Source: UBA2336 sp049306095 (GTDB lineage Bacteria; Bacteroidota; Bacteroidia; Cytophagales; Cyclobacteriaceae). Taken from it: a stretch of 64,000 bases of DNA. The notes under the pieces are model-generated. The model was not told where the DNA came from and made no database searches. It was given only the letters and a program-made list of their open reading frames with translations. Position numbers and translations under genes: made by a program. This document shows positions 41,288-49,518 of the stretch, one piece after another. Location: assembly GCA_049306095.1 (NCBI GenBank), contig JBAQPU010000030.1:124001-188000 (forward strand), given 5' to 3'. Position 1 is the stretch's first letter; each line of letters starts with the position of its first letter.

Positions 41288-42418
41288 CTACTCCAACCTC
41301 TTATGAAAGTACAGCTTATACTCTGGCAGTAAATCAGGGTGAGCAATCTTTACTAAGTCATTTAGAATTAGATCAGGCCTCAGGTATCCTAGTTCCAGAA
41401 ACTCGCTTCCACCTTTTGCTCCTTTTCGCGCATTGTACGTATAAACTTGTTTTGTTTGCCAGGGGTTGAATTTCGCATAGCGTTCGTCAGCATTTTTGAT
41501 TTCCTCCAATGTGGTGAAAGAAGCCACGCCAATCCACAGGTCTGCGCTATGTGCTTTTTCGTAAACCGCCTCAAAACTTAATTGTAGAAAACCGTTGGTG
41601 GAATCAGAATGCCACAGGTAATCACAGCCAGCATCTTTGAAAAATTGAGCGGCATAATTCTGACCTCCGGGCAAATACCAGGCATCGTTGTAAAGTACTC
41701 CGCTCAAAACAGAAGGTTTTTTGCTTGACTTTTCTGCCATCGATTTTGTGTTCAGGTAGTTTTTTTCAATCATTTGAAAGACCTCGTTGGCTTCTTTTTC
41801 CTTTCCTAAAAACAGGGCCATGAATTTGATCCATTCTGCCCGTCCCAACGGAGTTTCTTCTAGGTATTCTGCATTGATCACAACCGGTATTCCCAGCTCT
41901 TCAATCTTCCTAAACTGTCCGTAATCGGCTGTCATGCTGTAGCCCATCACTAAATCAGGCTTGATCACCGCCAATTTTTCAATGTTCATACCTTTATCGG
42001 TTCCCAGTTCCTCTACCTTTCCTGAATCGATGCGTTGACGCATCTTTTCTGAACTGATGTAATCGGTTGTTGGGAAGCCGATTAATTTATCGCTTGCATC
42101 AAGATAGTCAAGCAACGGAATGTGTGTAGTGGAGGTGCATACGATGCTGGCAATGGGAACAGAAATTACTTTTACATCAGCATCATGAGCAGGCACTAGT
42201 TCCCCCTTCTGTACCAGTAAATATTTGTATCCGGAGGTAGCTCCCTGGTAAGGGGAGGTAATTTCCACAAGGTTTGCGTTACCAATGTTGGAAACGCGGA
42301 AACCCTTTGCGTATGTAATGGTAGAAGACCCGACACTCTCTTTTACTTCTTCTCTTTTTCCGGTTGTGCAACCGGCAAGACAGATCCACAAGAAAAAGGC
42401 AATCGATAAACTTTTCAT
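41288..42418 (-). CDS. btuF: Cobalamin/iron-chelate ABC transporter substrate-binding lipoprotein (BtuF-like)
   Basis: About 376 residues from the ATG at 42418. A lipoprotein signal with lipobox LAGC follows (KSLSIAFFLWICLAGCTTG). A longer frame starting at 42469 would lose it. The periplasmic binding fold is seen in VISVPIASIVCTSTTHIPLLDYLDASDKLIGFP, KLAVIKPDLVMGY, KIEELGIPVVINAEYLEETPLGRAEWIKFMALFLGKEKEANEVF and PWQTKQVYTYNA. Members bind cobalamin, haem or siderophores for ABC importers. The divergent riboswitch-controlled TonB receptor and the MeaB gene nearby favour cobalamin. The membrane and ATPase subunits (BtuC/D) are not next to it. Confidence 0.8.
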   Translation of the reverse strand: MKSLSIAFFLWICLAGCTTGKREEVKESVGSSTITYAKGFRVSNIGNANLVEITSPYQGATSGYKYLLVQKGELVPAHDADVKVISVPIASIVCTSTTHIPLLDYLDASDKLIGFPTTDYISSEKMRQRIDSGKVEELGTDKGMNIEKLAVIKPDLVMGYSMTADYGQFRKIEELGIPVVINAEYLEETPLGRAEWIKFMALFLGKEKEANEVFQMIEKNYLNTKSMAEKSSKKPSVLSGVLYNDAWYLPGGQNYAAQFFKDAGCDYLWHSDSTNGFLQLSFEAVYEKAHSADLWIGVASFTTLEEIKNADERYAKFNPWQTKQVYTYNARKGAKGGSEFLELGYLRPDLILNDLVKIAHPDLLPEYKLYFHKRLE

Positions 42419-42435
42419 ACTGTAAGTATCGTGAA

Positions 42436-42465
42436 TTTGTGATTCATAATTTTTATTTATGTTTG
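42436..42465 (+). promoter_or_regulatory. Promoter for the riboswitch-btuB transcript
   Basis: TTTG (42436-42439), 18-nt spacer, TATGTTTG (42458-42465). The start of transcription is predicted at about 42470, just before the riboswitch. Confidence 0.65.
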
Positions 42466-42473
42466 TCACGAAT

Positions 42474-42682
42474 TTTATGGTTCCCGCCTTTGGTGGGATT
42501 GAAAGGGAACCCCGTGAAAAACGGGGGCTGTCCCCGCAACTGTAATCTGTTGTCGCATTTCGCGAAGCTGAAGTATTGAGCGAAGCTGAAATATGACTTA
42601 ACTGGCATCCATTGCCACTGTGGCGCGTCTCGCGCCACGGGAAGGCGTCAGTGAAAAGCAGAAAGCCAGGAGACCTGCCAGT
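42474..42682 (+). ncRNA. Cobalamin riboswitch
   Basis: The conserved core elements are present in order: GGTTCCC..GGTGGGATTGAAAGGGAA, CCCCGTGAAAAACGGGGGC, TGTCCCCGCAACTGTAA, GCCACTG, CGGGAAGGCG and GCCAGGAGACCTGCC (42665-42679). Two peripheral stems are enlarged: a segment at about 42550-42598 with a duplicated GCGAAGCTGAA, and a perfect 8-bp hairpin GTGGCGCG/CGCGCCAC (42620-42638) between GCCACTG and CGGGAAGG. Binding of adenosyl- or other cobalamin should lower expression of the receptor gene 100 bp downstream. Confidence 0.93.
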
Positions 42683-42792
42683 GATTCACCAATATCATCA
42701 GAGCTTTCGGGTGAAAGGCAATGAGTAGACGGCAATCCGTTTATTTTCATCTTCTCCAAGGCTCATAGTGTTCAACCATTAAAGCAAATGCT

Positions 42793-44919
42793 ATGAGAAA
42801 AAAAATTGTTAGTACCCTTTCAGGTATTTTGGTATTGTCTCAACTTTTTGGGCAGGATTCGTTGAAAAATACTGTTTTAAATGAAGTGGTGGTGTCGGCC
42901 ACACGTACCGAAAAACCGATTATTGAAATTCCCAGAAGTGTGTCCGTTATTAGTCGCGATCAGTTGAATAAATCGATTTACAACTCGGTTGGTGAATTGC
43001 TTTCTTCCGAGCATGGCATTTATGTGGTGGGAGCAGGACAAACACCGGGATCAGCGCAAAGCCTATTTTTGCGAGGCGCCAACAGTAATCAGGTAGTGAT
43101 TTTAATTGATGGGGTTCGTATTACTGATCCCAGCACGCCCAATTCAGTAATTGATCTTTCAGAACTCTCGCTTACAAATGTTGAACAAATTGAGATCATT
43201 CGTGGGTCTCACAGTACAGCCTACGGTGGCTCTGCTGTGGGAGGAACTATCAATATTGTTACCCGGAAAAGTCAGCAGCCTGGGCTAAATGGAATAGCAA
43301 GTTTGCAATTGGGAACGTTTGGAGATAAGGCTTATGTTGTTTCGCCTGCTGTTGATTTTAATTACGCACTTAAGAATGGTGTTTATTTTAACGGTTCTGT
43401 TGTTAATCAAACGTCAAATGGTTTTAATGCCACCCTGGATACGATCAGAACCCCGGGAGTGTACAAGACAACCGACCGGGATGGCTTTCTAAAGACGGAT
43501 GTTTATTTGAAAACAGGATATGATCGGGGCAATTGGAGTGGTGCCATTTCTTTCAAGCAAGGCAACCAACACGCTGATATCGATAAGGGAATTTATGCCG
43601 ATGATGAAAATAATTATATTGATTTCGAAAGAAGGTTGTTGAATTATAATCTTGGTTATCAACTAAATAATTCCTGGCGTGTCGATTTTAACGGCTCCTG
43701 GAGTGAATCGGAAAGAATTAATGAAAATGACTCATCGCATATTGACGATTTAAATTACGATGGAAATTATTTCTACGGAAAGTATTTCGGAAAGTTGAAT
43801 ACGAATGAAATTCAATTGAAATATCAATTCAAAAATGTGGATGGAGTTTTTGGAGGTGGTGTTTATGCTGAGGGCATGAATTTTAATACCTATTTTTTCT
43901 CTAATGCATTCGGCCCTTTTGAGTTAGTAACGGATTATGATTCCATTAAAACAACAGCAAATACGAAGTATGCATTCGGACAAGTTAATTGGGCGATTAA
44001 TAAATTCAGACTTTTTGGAGGGTTAAGATTCAGCAACCATTCCCTTTTTGGAAACGCGGTTACGTTTGAGATCAATCCATCGTATCTGGTATCAACCTTT
44101 AATTTGTTTGCTTCGGTATCGAGTGGCTATAATGCGCCATCCCTGTATCAGTTGTATGATCCTACGCAAGATTTCGGATCGTACACGGATAAAGGTAACC
44201 CCGATCTGAAGCCCGAAGCGTCTTTGTCATTCGAGGTTGGAGTAAAGAAAGAATTTAATAATGGAAACTATTTCACCCTTTCTGCTTTTCAAACTTCGGT
44301 TAAGAATTCGATTGAGTACGTGTATATCTGGAATAAGGATGTCGATATTCCTGACTTAAGTTATTTGGATTATAAAGGTGATACCTATCTGAATATTACC
44401 AGGCAAGAAACAAAAGGACTGGAACTGGATATGTATGTTACATTTTTGGAGAAATTTTTCATTCAATCAAATTTAACGTGGATTACTGGTGAACTTACGT
44501 TTTCACCTTCATCCATTGACACGACACAAACAGGGCAACATCATGTTCAGCTGTACAGTTATGGAACGTTTGTTACGGATGAGGTAAGGAAAGACGAGCT
44601 GGTAAGGCGTCCCAAGCTTACGAGTTGTGTTACGGTAGGATTTTCGCCAATGAAGAGTCTTTCAACCAGCATTACGTATCGCTATGCCGGAGCACGCCAA
44701 GATTCACAATATGATTACTCCCTAGGGCCTTATGGCGCATTGAGCCAAAGCAGCGTAGCAAATTATTCTTTGTTTGATGTCAACGCTACCTGGCAGGTTT
44801 CCAGGGGGTTATCATTAGGGCTCAGAATCGAAAACCTTTTTGATGTGAGTTATCAGGAAATTATAGGGTATCAAACAAGGGGAAGAAGTGCCTATCTTAA
44901 GGTAGGAATCGAATGGTAG
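42793..44919 (+). CDS. btuB: TonB-dependent cobalamin receptor (BtuB-like)
   Basis: A 708-residue outer-membrane protein. It has a signal peptide (RKKIVSTLSGILVLSQLFGQ), a plug domain beginning NEVVVSATRTEKPIIEIPRSVSVISRDQL and continuing SLFLRGANSNQVVILIDGVRI and LTNVEQIEIIRGSHSTAYGGSAVGGTINIVTRK, and then a 22-strand barrel with the final GRSAYLKVGIEW. The BtuB-type plug (VVVSATRTE, R.G-N.vL.LiDG.R) and the riboswitch in its leader make vitamin B12 the likely ligand. Its stop overlaps the start of the DUF5522 mini-gene. Confidence 0.92.
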   Translation: MRKKIVSTLSGILVLSQLFGQDSLKNTVLNEVVVSATRTEKPIIEIPRSVSVISRDQLNKSIYNSVGELLSSEHGIYVVGAGQTPGSAQSLFLRGANSNQVVILIDGVRITDPSTPNSVIDLSELSLTNVEQIEIIRGSHSTAYGGSAVGGTINIVTRKSQQPGLNGIASLQLGTFGDKAYVVSPAVDFNYALKNGVYFNGSVVNQTSNGFNATLDTIRTPGVYKTTDRDGFLKTDVYLKTGYDRGNWSGAISFKQGNQHADIDKGIYADDENNYIDFERRLLNYNLGYQLNNSWRVDFNGSWSESERINENDSSHIDDLNYDGNYFYGKYFGKLNTNEIQLKYQFKNVDGVFGGGVYAEGMNFNTYFFSNAFGPFELVTDYDSIKTTANTKYAFGQVNWAINKFRLFGGLRFSNHSLFGNAVTFEINPSYLVSTFNLFASVSSGYNAPSLYQLYDPTQDFGSYTDKGNPDLKPEASLSFEVGVKKEFNNGNYFTLSAFQTSVKNSIEYVYIWNKDVDIPDLSYLDYKGDTYLNITRQETKGLELDMYVTFLEKFFIQSNLTWITGELTFSPSSIDTTQTGQHHVQLYSYGTFVTDEVRKDELVRRPKLTSCVTVGFSPMKSLSTSITYRYAGARQDSQYDYSLGPYGALSQSSVANYSLFDVNATWQVSRGLSLGLRIENLFDVSYQEIIGYQTRGRSAYLKVGIEW

Positions 44920-45077
44920 AAAAGAACAAAAAGGATAAACAAGGCAAGTCGGAGACAGCAGAAGACTATTATGTTGAAAATGGCCTAATGGTTTTTACCG
45001 AGGCCTATCACCTAAAACGTGGCTACTGCTGCAAAAACGGTTGCCGGCATTGCCCCTATGGGTTTAAGAAAAAGTGA
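44913..45077 (+). CDS. DUF5522 mini-protein
   Basis: A 54-residue protein whose ATG overlaps the end of btuB by 7 bp and whose stop touches the convergent meaB stop. The conserved part is YYVENGLMVFTEAYHLKRGYCC followed by KNGCRHCPYGFKKK, with cysteines 39, 40, 44 and 47 in a CC-x3-C-x2-C pattern that could bind metal. The family is widespread in Bacteroidota; its function is unknown to me. Translation coupled to btuB places it under the cobalamin riboswitch. It sits between btuB and meaB, so a role linked to B12 metabolism is possible but unproven. Confidence 0.88.
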   Translation: MVEKNKKDKQGKSETAEDYYVENGLMVFTEAYHLKRGYCCKNGCRHCPYGFKKK

Positions 45078-46100
45078 TCAGGAATTTTTAATAGCATGAT
45101 GGTAGGAAGCAAGCAACTTGTTTCCGGCTTCGTGCACCGATAGTTTTTTTTCGGTGATCAATTTTTGCAGACCTCTCATTTCTGCCTGGAGACTAGCAAA
45201 TCGTTGAAAGTCCACCTGCAGCATCTGCTGAAAATACTCCTGAAACCAACCGGCCTGTTGGCGTAAGCGGTTCTCAGAAAAAAAACCGGAAGCCTGGGTG
45301 TGATTTTTAAATTGCATGATTGTCTCCCAAACTTCAGGCACTCCTTTTTTTGTCAGAGAAGAGCAGGTGAGAACTTTTGGCCTCCATCCGGAAACAGAGG
45401 ATGGAAATAAATGAAGCGCATGTTGATAGTCAGCCTGGGCTTCTGCTGCATGCTTAACATTATCGCCATCTGCTTTGGTGATCACCACAGCATCGGCCAT
45501 TTCCATAATTCCTTTTTTGATCCCCTGAAGTTCATCGCCTGCACCGGCCAACATCAGCAATAAAAAGAAATCTACCATACCTTTCACGGTCACCTCCGAT
45601 TGCCCGACACCAACCGTTTCAACGATGATAACTTCATAGCCAGCGGCTTCGCACAAGATCATGGCTTCGCGCGTATGGGTTGAAACGCCACCCAAGGTAC
45701 TGCCTGAGGCGGATGGGCGGATGAACGCTAATTCATTTTTCGAAAGCCCGTCCATGCGGGTTTTATCTCCCAAGATACTTCCCCGGGTTAGCTGGCTGCT
45801 GGGATCGATCGTGAGTACGGCAATCTTTTTTTTCTGATCAGTGATGTAGTTTCCAAAAGCCTCAATGAACGTGCTCTTGCCCACTCCGGGTACACCGGTA
45901 ATGCCAATGCGAACAGATTGACCAGACTGGTCAGTAAGCTTTTCAATCAGGTGTGACGCTTGTTCGCGGTCGGCAGCCAAATTGCTTTCAACCAGGGATA
46001 TGGCTTTAGCCAGAATAACCCTGTCGCCCTTTAAAATTCCCGACTCATATTCATCAATGGTTAACCTGGCTTTCAATTTCGTTGCTTGGATCCGGTTCAA
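45078..46100 (-). CDS. meaB: MeaB/ArgK-type GTPase, methylmalonyl-CoA mutase chaperone
   Basis: The 340-residue G3E GTPase has G1 GITGVPGVGKSTFIEAFG, LTIDPSSQLTRGSILGDKTRM, FIRPSASGSTLGGVSTHTREAMILCEAAGYEVIIVETVGVGQSE, LLMLAGAGDELQGIKKGIMEMAD and the base-specificity motif ITKADGDN. MeaB gates the loading and protection of adenosylcobalamin in methylmalonyl-CoA mutase, so its place beside B12 uptake genes makes sense. The C-terminal dimerisation helices are present. The start is TTG at 46100; no ATG lies in the conserved N-terminus. The mutase itself is not in the window. Confidence 0.94.
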   Translation of the reverse strand: MNRIQATKLKARLTIDEYESGILKGDRVILAKAISLVESNLAADREQASHLIEKLTDQSGQSVRIGITGVPGVGKSTFIEAFGNYITDQKKKIAVLTIDPSSQLTRGSILGDKTRMDGLSKNELAFIRPSASGSTLGGVSTHTREAMILCEAAGYEVIIVETVGVGQSEVTVKGMVDFFLLLMLAGAGDELQGIKKGIMEMADAVVITKADGDNVKHAAEAQADYQHALHLFPSSVSGWRPKVLTCSSLTKKGVPEVWETIMQFKNHTQASGFFSENRLRQQAGWFQEYFQQMLQVDFQRFASLQAEMRGLQKLITEKKLSVHEAGNKLLASYHHAIKNS

Positions 46101-46133
46101 ATTTCTAAATTTACTAATACATCTTTATTTACC

Positions 46134-47456
46134 ATGAGAAGATTTCGGCTAAGCAGATTCTGGATTGATTGCGTAATCGCAACAGCATTTGCCTTTTGTG
46201 TCTTGTTCGGATTGTATGGAGTCACTCAACTTAAAGTTTTTAATGCATTTGACCCCCTTGGTGCAACGTTTCGGGACATGGAAATTACAGATATCGCTTT
46301 TTCGCAGATCAGGGACGACCCCGAAATGGATACCAATATTGTTATTGTCAACATTGGCTACCTGTCGAGGGCCGAAATTGGTCGGCAGATTATGAACCTG
46401 AATCAGTATCAACCAAAGGCAATCGGTCTTGACATCATCTTTGCGTGTGACGGAGGATTGCGTGATTCTGTAAATTGTCCGCAGGCCTATGATACACTAA
46501 GCAATATGATTTTTGCCGGGGCAGTAGCCATGGCAGAAGGTAAAATGGTTCTGGCGCATAAACTTTGGCAAACAAAAGAACTGGTAAAAAAATATGGAGA
46601 CGTATCCTTTTATGATTCCATCGAACATACCGATGACGAGTTGCGCGTTAATGCGTATGAAGGATTTGTCAATCTGGAAACAGATGCAGAACACCAGGAA
46701 GACTTGAAAGTTTGCCGAAGGTTTCCTCCATACATGGAGGTAAACGGAAAAACAGAGTTGGCATTTTCTGTTCAAATGGCCATGCTCTTCGATTCCGCAA
46801 AAACCAAGAGGTTTTTAGCGCGAAAAAACGCTTCTGAAATTATTAACTATCGTGGAAACATTGTTGACTGGTATGGGGCATCAAATTATGCCGGGCGCTA
46901 TGCTGTACTGGATTGGGACCAGGCATTAGACACCGCCATGTTTGCCGGTGGGTTAATTAAAGATAAGATTGTTATCATGGGTTTTTTAGGTAAGGATCTT
47001 CGGGATACATCGTGGGATGATAAATTTTTTACTCCGCTGAATAAAAACTACGCAGGCAAAACCCGCCCCGATATGTACGGGGTAGTCGTCCATGCCAATG
47101 CGGTTTCCATGATCTTGAATGAAGATTATATTGAGGAGTTGGAAGAGTGGCAGGAATATGCCATCGCCATCATTATTTGTTTCTTAAACGTGGCATTGTT
47201 TTCGCTTATTCATGATAAAATTCCGAAGTGGTACGATACCCTGACGATTATTCTGCAGTTGCTGGAAATAGTCTTGATTACCTTCACCATGATGTACGTG
47301 TTCAGCTGGGCCGATTTTAAACTTAATCTAACCCTTACGTTGGCAGCCCTCGCATTAGTTGGAACCTGTTATGAAATCTACGAATCGGTAGTAAAAGCCT
47401 TCATTGCAAGGCTTCAGGAGGGAGCCCTGTTTACCAAGGTATCAAAAAAGGTATAA
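46134..47456 (+). CDS. CHASE2-domain membrane protein without an output domain
   Basis: About 440 residues from the ATG at 46134. One N-terminal membrane helix (CVIATAFAFCVLFGLYGVTQL), then a large extracytoplasmic CHASE2 domain: IVIVNIGYLSRAEIGRQIMNLNQYQPKAIGLDIIFACDG, IVIMGFLGKDL, PDMYGVVVHANAVSMILNEDYI. Three C-terminal helices follow (AIAIIICFLNVALFSLIH, LEIVLITFTMMYVF, LTLTLAALALVGTCYEIYES). In most CHASE2 proteins the third helix leads to a kinase, cyclase or GGDEF domain; here only about 25 residues follow. It starts 33 bp from divergent meaB and precedes two secreted FecR-like paralogues. Confidence 0.87.
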   Translation: MRRFRLSRFWIDCVIATAFAFCVLFGLYGVTQLKVFNAFDPLGATFRDMEITDIAFSQIRDDPEMDTNIVIVNIGYLSRAEIGRQIMNLNQYQPKAIGLDIIFACDGGLRDSVNCPQAYDTLSNMIFAGAVAMAEGKMVLAHKLWQTKELVKKYGDVSFYDSIEHTDDELRVNAYEGFVNLETDAEHQEDLKVCRRFPPYMEVNGKTELAFSVQMAMLFDSAKTKRFLARKNASEIINYRGNIVDWYGASNYAGRYAVLDWDQALDTAMFAGGLIKDKIVIMGFLGKDLRDTSWDDKFFTPLNKNYAGKTRPDMYGVVVHANAVSMILNEDYIEELEEWQEYAIAIIICFLNVALFSLIHDKIPKWYDTLTIILQLLEIVLITFTMMYVFSWADFKLNLTLTLAALALVGTCYEIYESVVKAFIARLQEGALFTKVSKKV

Positions 47457-47511
47457 ATCCGTTAAAACTGAAGAATTTTGTAAATTTGATAAAGTAAAGA
47501 AGAAGGACCCC

Positions 47512-48420
47512 ATGAAAACAAAAAGATTAACCCCCATTTTGGCTCTTATTTTAATTGCATCCTTGACGTACGGTCAAGATTATGCCTTTAAAGTAATGGC
47601 TAATAAAGGAAGCAATGAGGTAAAATCGGGCGATACATGGCAGCCCCTGAAGACCGGAGCCAGCCTGAAGTCAACCGATGAATTGAAACTGGTTGATAAT
47701 GCGTACATCGGGTTGATTCACGCAAGTGGTAAACCCCTTGAAATGCGACAGTCAGGAAATTTTAAAGTAGCCGATTTGGCGGCAAAAGTTGGAGGAGGAA
47801 CCAGCGTATTAAATAAGTATACCGACTTTATTCTGAGCTCAAGTGCTGAAAGCAAGAAAAACAAGCTAAGCGCAACAGGAGCGGTACACCGGGCAACCGG
47901 AACATATGCTATCCATCTTCATTTACCCGATAATCAGAAATCTGCGGTGTATAATACCTCCGCTACCGTAACATGGGATACCGAAATTGCAGGCCCATAC
48001 ATTGTAACGGTTTCAAACATGGCCAGTGAAGCGTTGGCTTCTTTTGAAGTTGAAGGAAAAAGCGTAGTCATTGACCTGAAAGATCCAAAGTACAAGTTTA
48101 ATACTCCTGGTGATCCTTTCAGTGCGGGATTAATGGTTCAGATAAAATCAAAAGCAGACGACAAGAAAGTATCGAAAGAACATATGATTCGTGCCCTTTC
48201 TTCTACGGATGCTGAAAAAGTTAAGCAAACACTGGATCCTGTGATGGGTGAAATTGGCAACGACCAAACGGCCATCAATATGTTTTATATGGCAGGATTT
48301 TATGAACAAAATAGTTTATTGATTGATGCCATTGCTGCGTATGAAGCAGCCGTAAAACTGGAGCCTTCATACCAGGAATTTTATGATGATTTCTTGTTGC
48401 GAAACAATTTGAAGAAGTGA
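47512..48420 (+). CDS. Secreted FecR-like/TPR-ended protein, paralogue 1
   Basis: About 302 residues from the ATG at 47512, with a signal peptide (KTKRLTPILALILIASLTYGQ). Residues 24-90 form a FecR-like beta domain: KVMANKGSNEVKSGDTWQPL, GASLKSTDELKLVDNAYIGLIHASGKPLEMRQSGNFKV. A conserved block VLNKYTDFILSS and KNKLSATGAVHR follows, then a beta-rich middle and a C-terminal TPR-like helix pair NMFYMAGFYEQNSLLIDAIAAYEAAVKLEP. The function is unknown. It lies 55 bp after the CHASE2 gene, so it is probably in the same operon. It is followed by a terminator and a second paralogue. Confidence 0.75.
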   Translation: MKTKRLTPILALILIASLTYGQDYAFKVMANKGSNEVKSGDTWQPLKTGASLKSTDELKLVDNAYIGLIHASGKPLEMRQSGNFKVADLAAKVGGGTSVLNKYTDFILSSSAESKKNKLSATGAVHRATGTYAIHLHLPDNQKSAVYNTSATVTWDTEIAGPYIVTVSNMASEALASFEVEGKSVVIDLKDPKYKFNTPGDPFSAGLMVQIKSKADDKKVSKEHMIRALSSTDAEKVKQTLDPVMGEIGNDQTAINMFYMAGFYEQNSLLIDAIAAYEAAVKLEPSYQEFYDDFLLRNNLKK

Positions 48421-48444
48421 CCCGTACCTATTCCCGGGAAATTC

Positions 48445-48473
48445 AAAGAGCTGCCCGGGTGGCAGCTCTTTTT
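48445..48473 (+). terminator. Intrinsic terminator after FecR-like gene 1
   Basis: AAAGAGCTGCC, loop CGGGT, GGCAGCTCTTT, then TT. A perfect 11-bp stem. Confidence 0.9.
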
Positions 48474-48506
48474 GTCTATATTCAATTTATAACTTAAGAT
48501 CCTTTT

Positions 48507-49397
48507 ATGAAATTACATGGAATACTTGTCGCGATTGTAGTAGTAGCTGTTTTTAATCTGGAAGTTCAGGCCCAGCCGTATACGTTTAAAGTGCTGGTGA
48601 GCAAAGGCAAAACCGAAATTAAAGCGGCAAGTGCCTGGCAAAATATTAAAGTGGGGGCATCCCTGAAGGCTTCAGATGAGGTGAAGATTTCAGAGGGATC
48701 ATACCTGGGGTTGATTCATGCCAATGGCAAACCGCTTGAAATCCGGGAAGCTGGAAGCTTTAAGGTAAGTGAATTAGTGTCGCGCATGGGCAACGGCTCA
48801 AGTGTGTTAAACAAATACACTGATTTTATCCTCAGTAGTGATCAGGAAAAAAAGAATAAGTTATCGGCAACGGGAGCGGTGCACCGGGGGATGAAAGATA
48901 TGATTATGGTGTATTTGTCAGGCGCGGAACGAGCTGAACTTTATGGAAATAAATTAGGCGTTCAGTGGGCATCTGATGAAGTGAAGGGACCGTATGAAGT
49001 TGTTTTTACAACCTTACTGGAAGATGAACTTGCCCGGTATACCGTAAATGAAAATGAACTTTTAGTGGATATGAATGATGCGGGCCTGAGAGATGAATAT
49101 GAAATTCAGGTAAAAGTTGTTGCGAAGGGCAACCCGGGCAAAGGATCGAAAGAGTATATTATTAAGCGCCTGCGTCCGGCCGATCGTGTCAAGTTCACGA
49201 AAGTAATGGATGAAATTAAGGCCTCCGTAGAACAGGAAACAGCATTGAGTAAGTATTATATGGCAGGGATTTACGAAGAGAATCTCCTGCTGAACGATGC
49301 CATTACAGCCTACCAGGAGGCGATAAAACTGGCTCCGGATGTGCCCCTTTATAAGGATGCATATGACCAGTTTTTATCCAGACTGGGCTTAAAATAA
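48507..49397 (+). CDS. Secreted FecR-like/TPR-ended protein, paralogue 2
   Basis: A 296-residue paralogue of the preceding protein with its own signal peptide (KLHGILVAIVVVAVFNLEVQAQ). The FecR-like part KVLVSKGKTEIKAASAWQNI, GASLKASDEVKISEGSYLGLIHANGKPLEIREAGSFKV, the block SSVLNKYTDFILSS and KNKLSATGAVHRG, and the tail KYYMAGIYEENLLLNDAITAYQEAIKLAP line up one to one with paralogue 1. The middle (residues about 125-235) has diverged most. Each copy has its own terminator, so they are likely expressed separately, perhaps under different conditions. Tandem duplication is evident. Confidence 0.75.
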   Translation: MKLHGILVAIVVVAVFNLEVQAQPYTFKVLVSKGKTEIKAASAWQNIKVGASLKASDEVKISEGSYLGLIHANGKPLEIREAGSFKVSELVSRMGNGSSVLNKYTDFILSSDQEKKNKLSATGAVHRGMKDMIMVYLSGAERAELYGNKLGVQWASDEVKGPYEVVFTTLLEDELARYTVNENELLVDMNDAGLRDEYEIQVKVVAKGNPGKGSKEYIIKRLRPADRVKFTKVMDEIKASVEQETALSKYYMAGIYEENLLLNDAITAYQEAIKLAPDVPLYKDAYDQFLSRLGLK

Positions 49398-49412
49398 AGA
49401 ATCGAAAATTTT

Positions 49413-49456
49413 GGAAGGGCCTGACTTATAACCATGAGTTGGGCCCTTCCTGTTTT
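49413..49456 (+). terminator. Intrinsic terminator after FecR-like gene 2
   Basis: GGAAGGGCC...GGGCCCTTCC with a long loop, followed by TGTTTT. Confidence 0.8.
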
Positions 49457-49464
49457 AATGGTGG

Positions 49465-49495
49465 TTTGGCTGAACCGCAGAATATCCTATTTTTG
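49465..49495 (+). promoter_or_regulatory. Promoter of sucD
   Basis: TTTG (49465-49468), 19-nt spacer, TATTTTTG (49488-49495): an exact consensus match, 23 bp before the start codon. Confidence 0.8.
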
Positions 49496-49518
49496 TACGG
49501 GTTCAAAATCACCTTTTT

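Noticed and set aside
46134..47456. Adenylate cyclase or histidine kinase
   Set aside because: The frame ends shortly after the last membrane helix; no catalytic domain is present and the following gene is in a separate, secreted frame.
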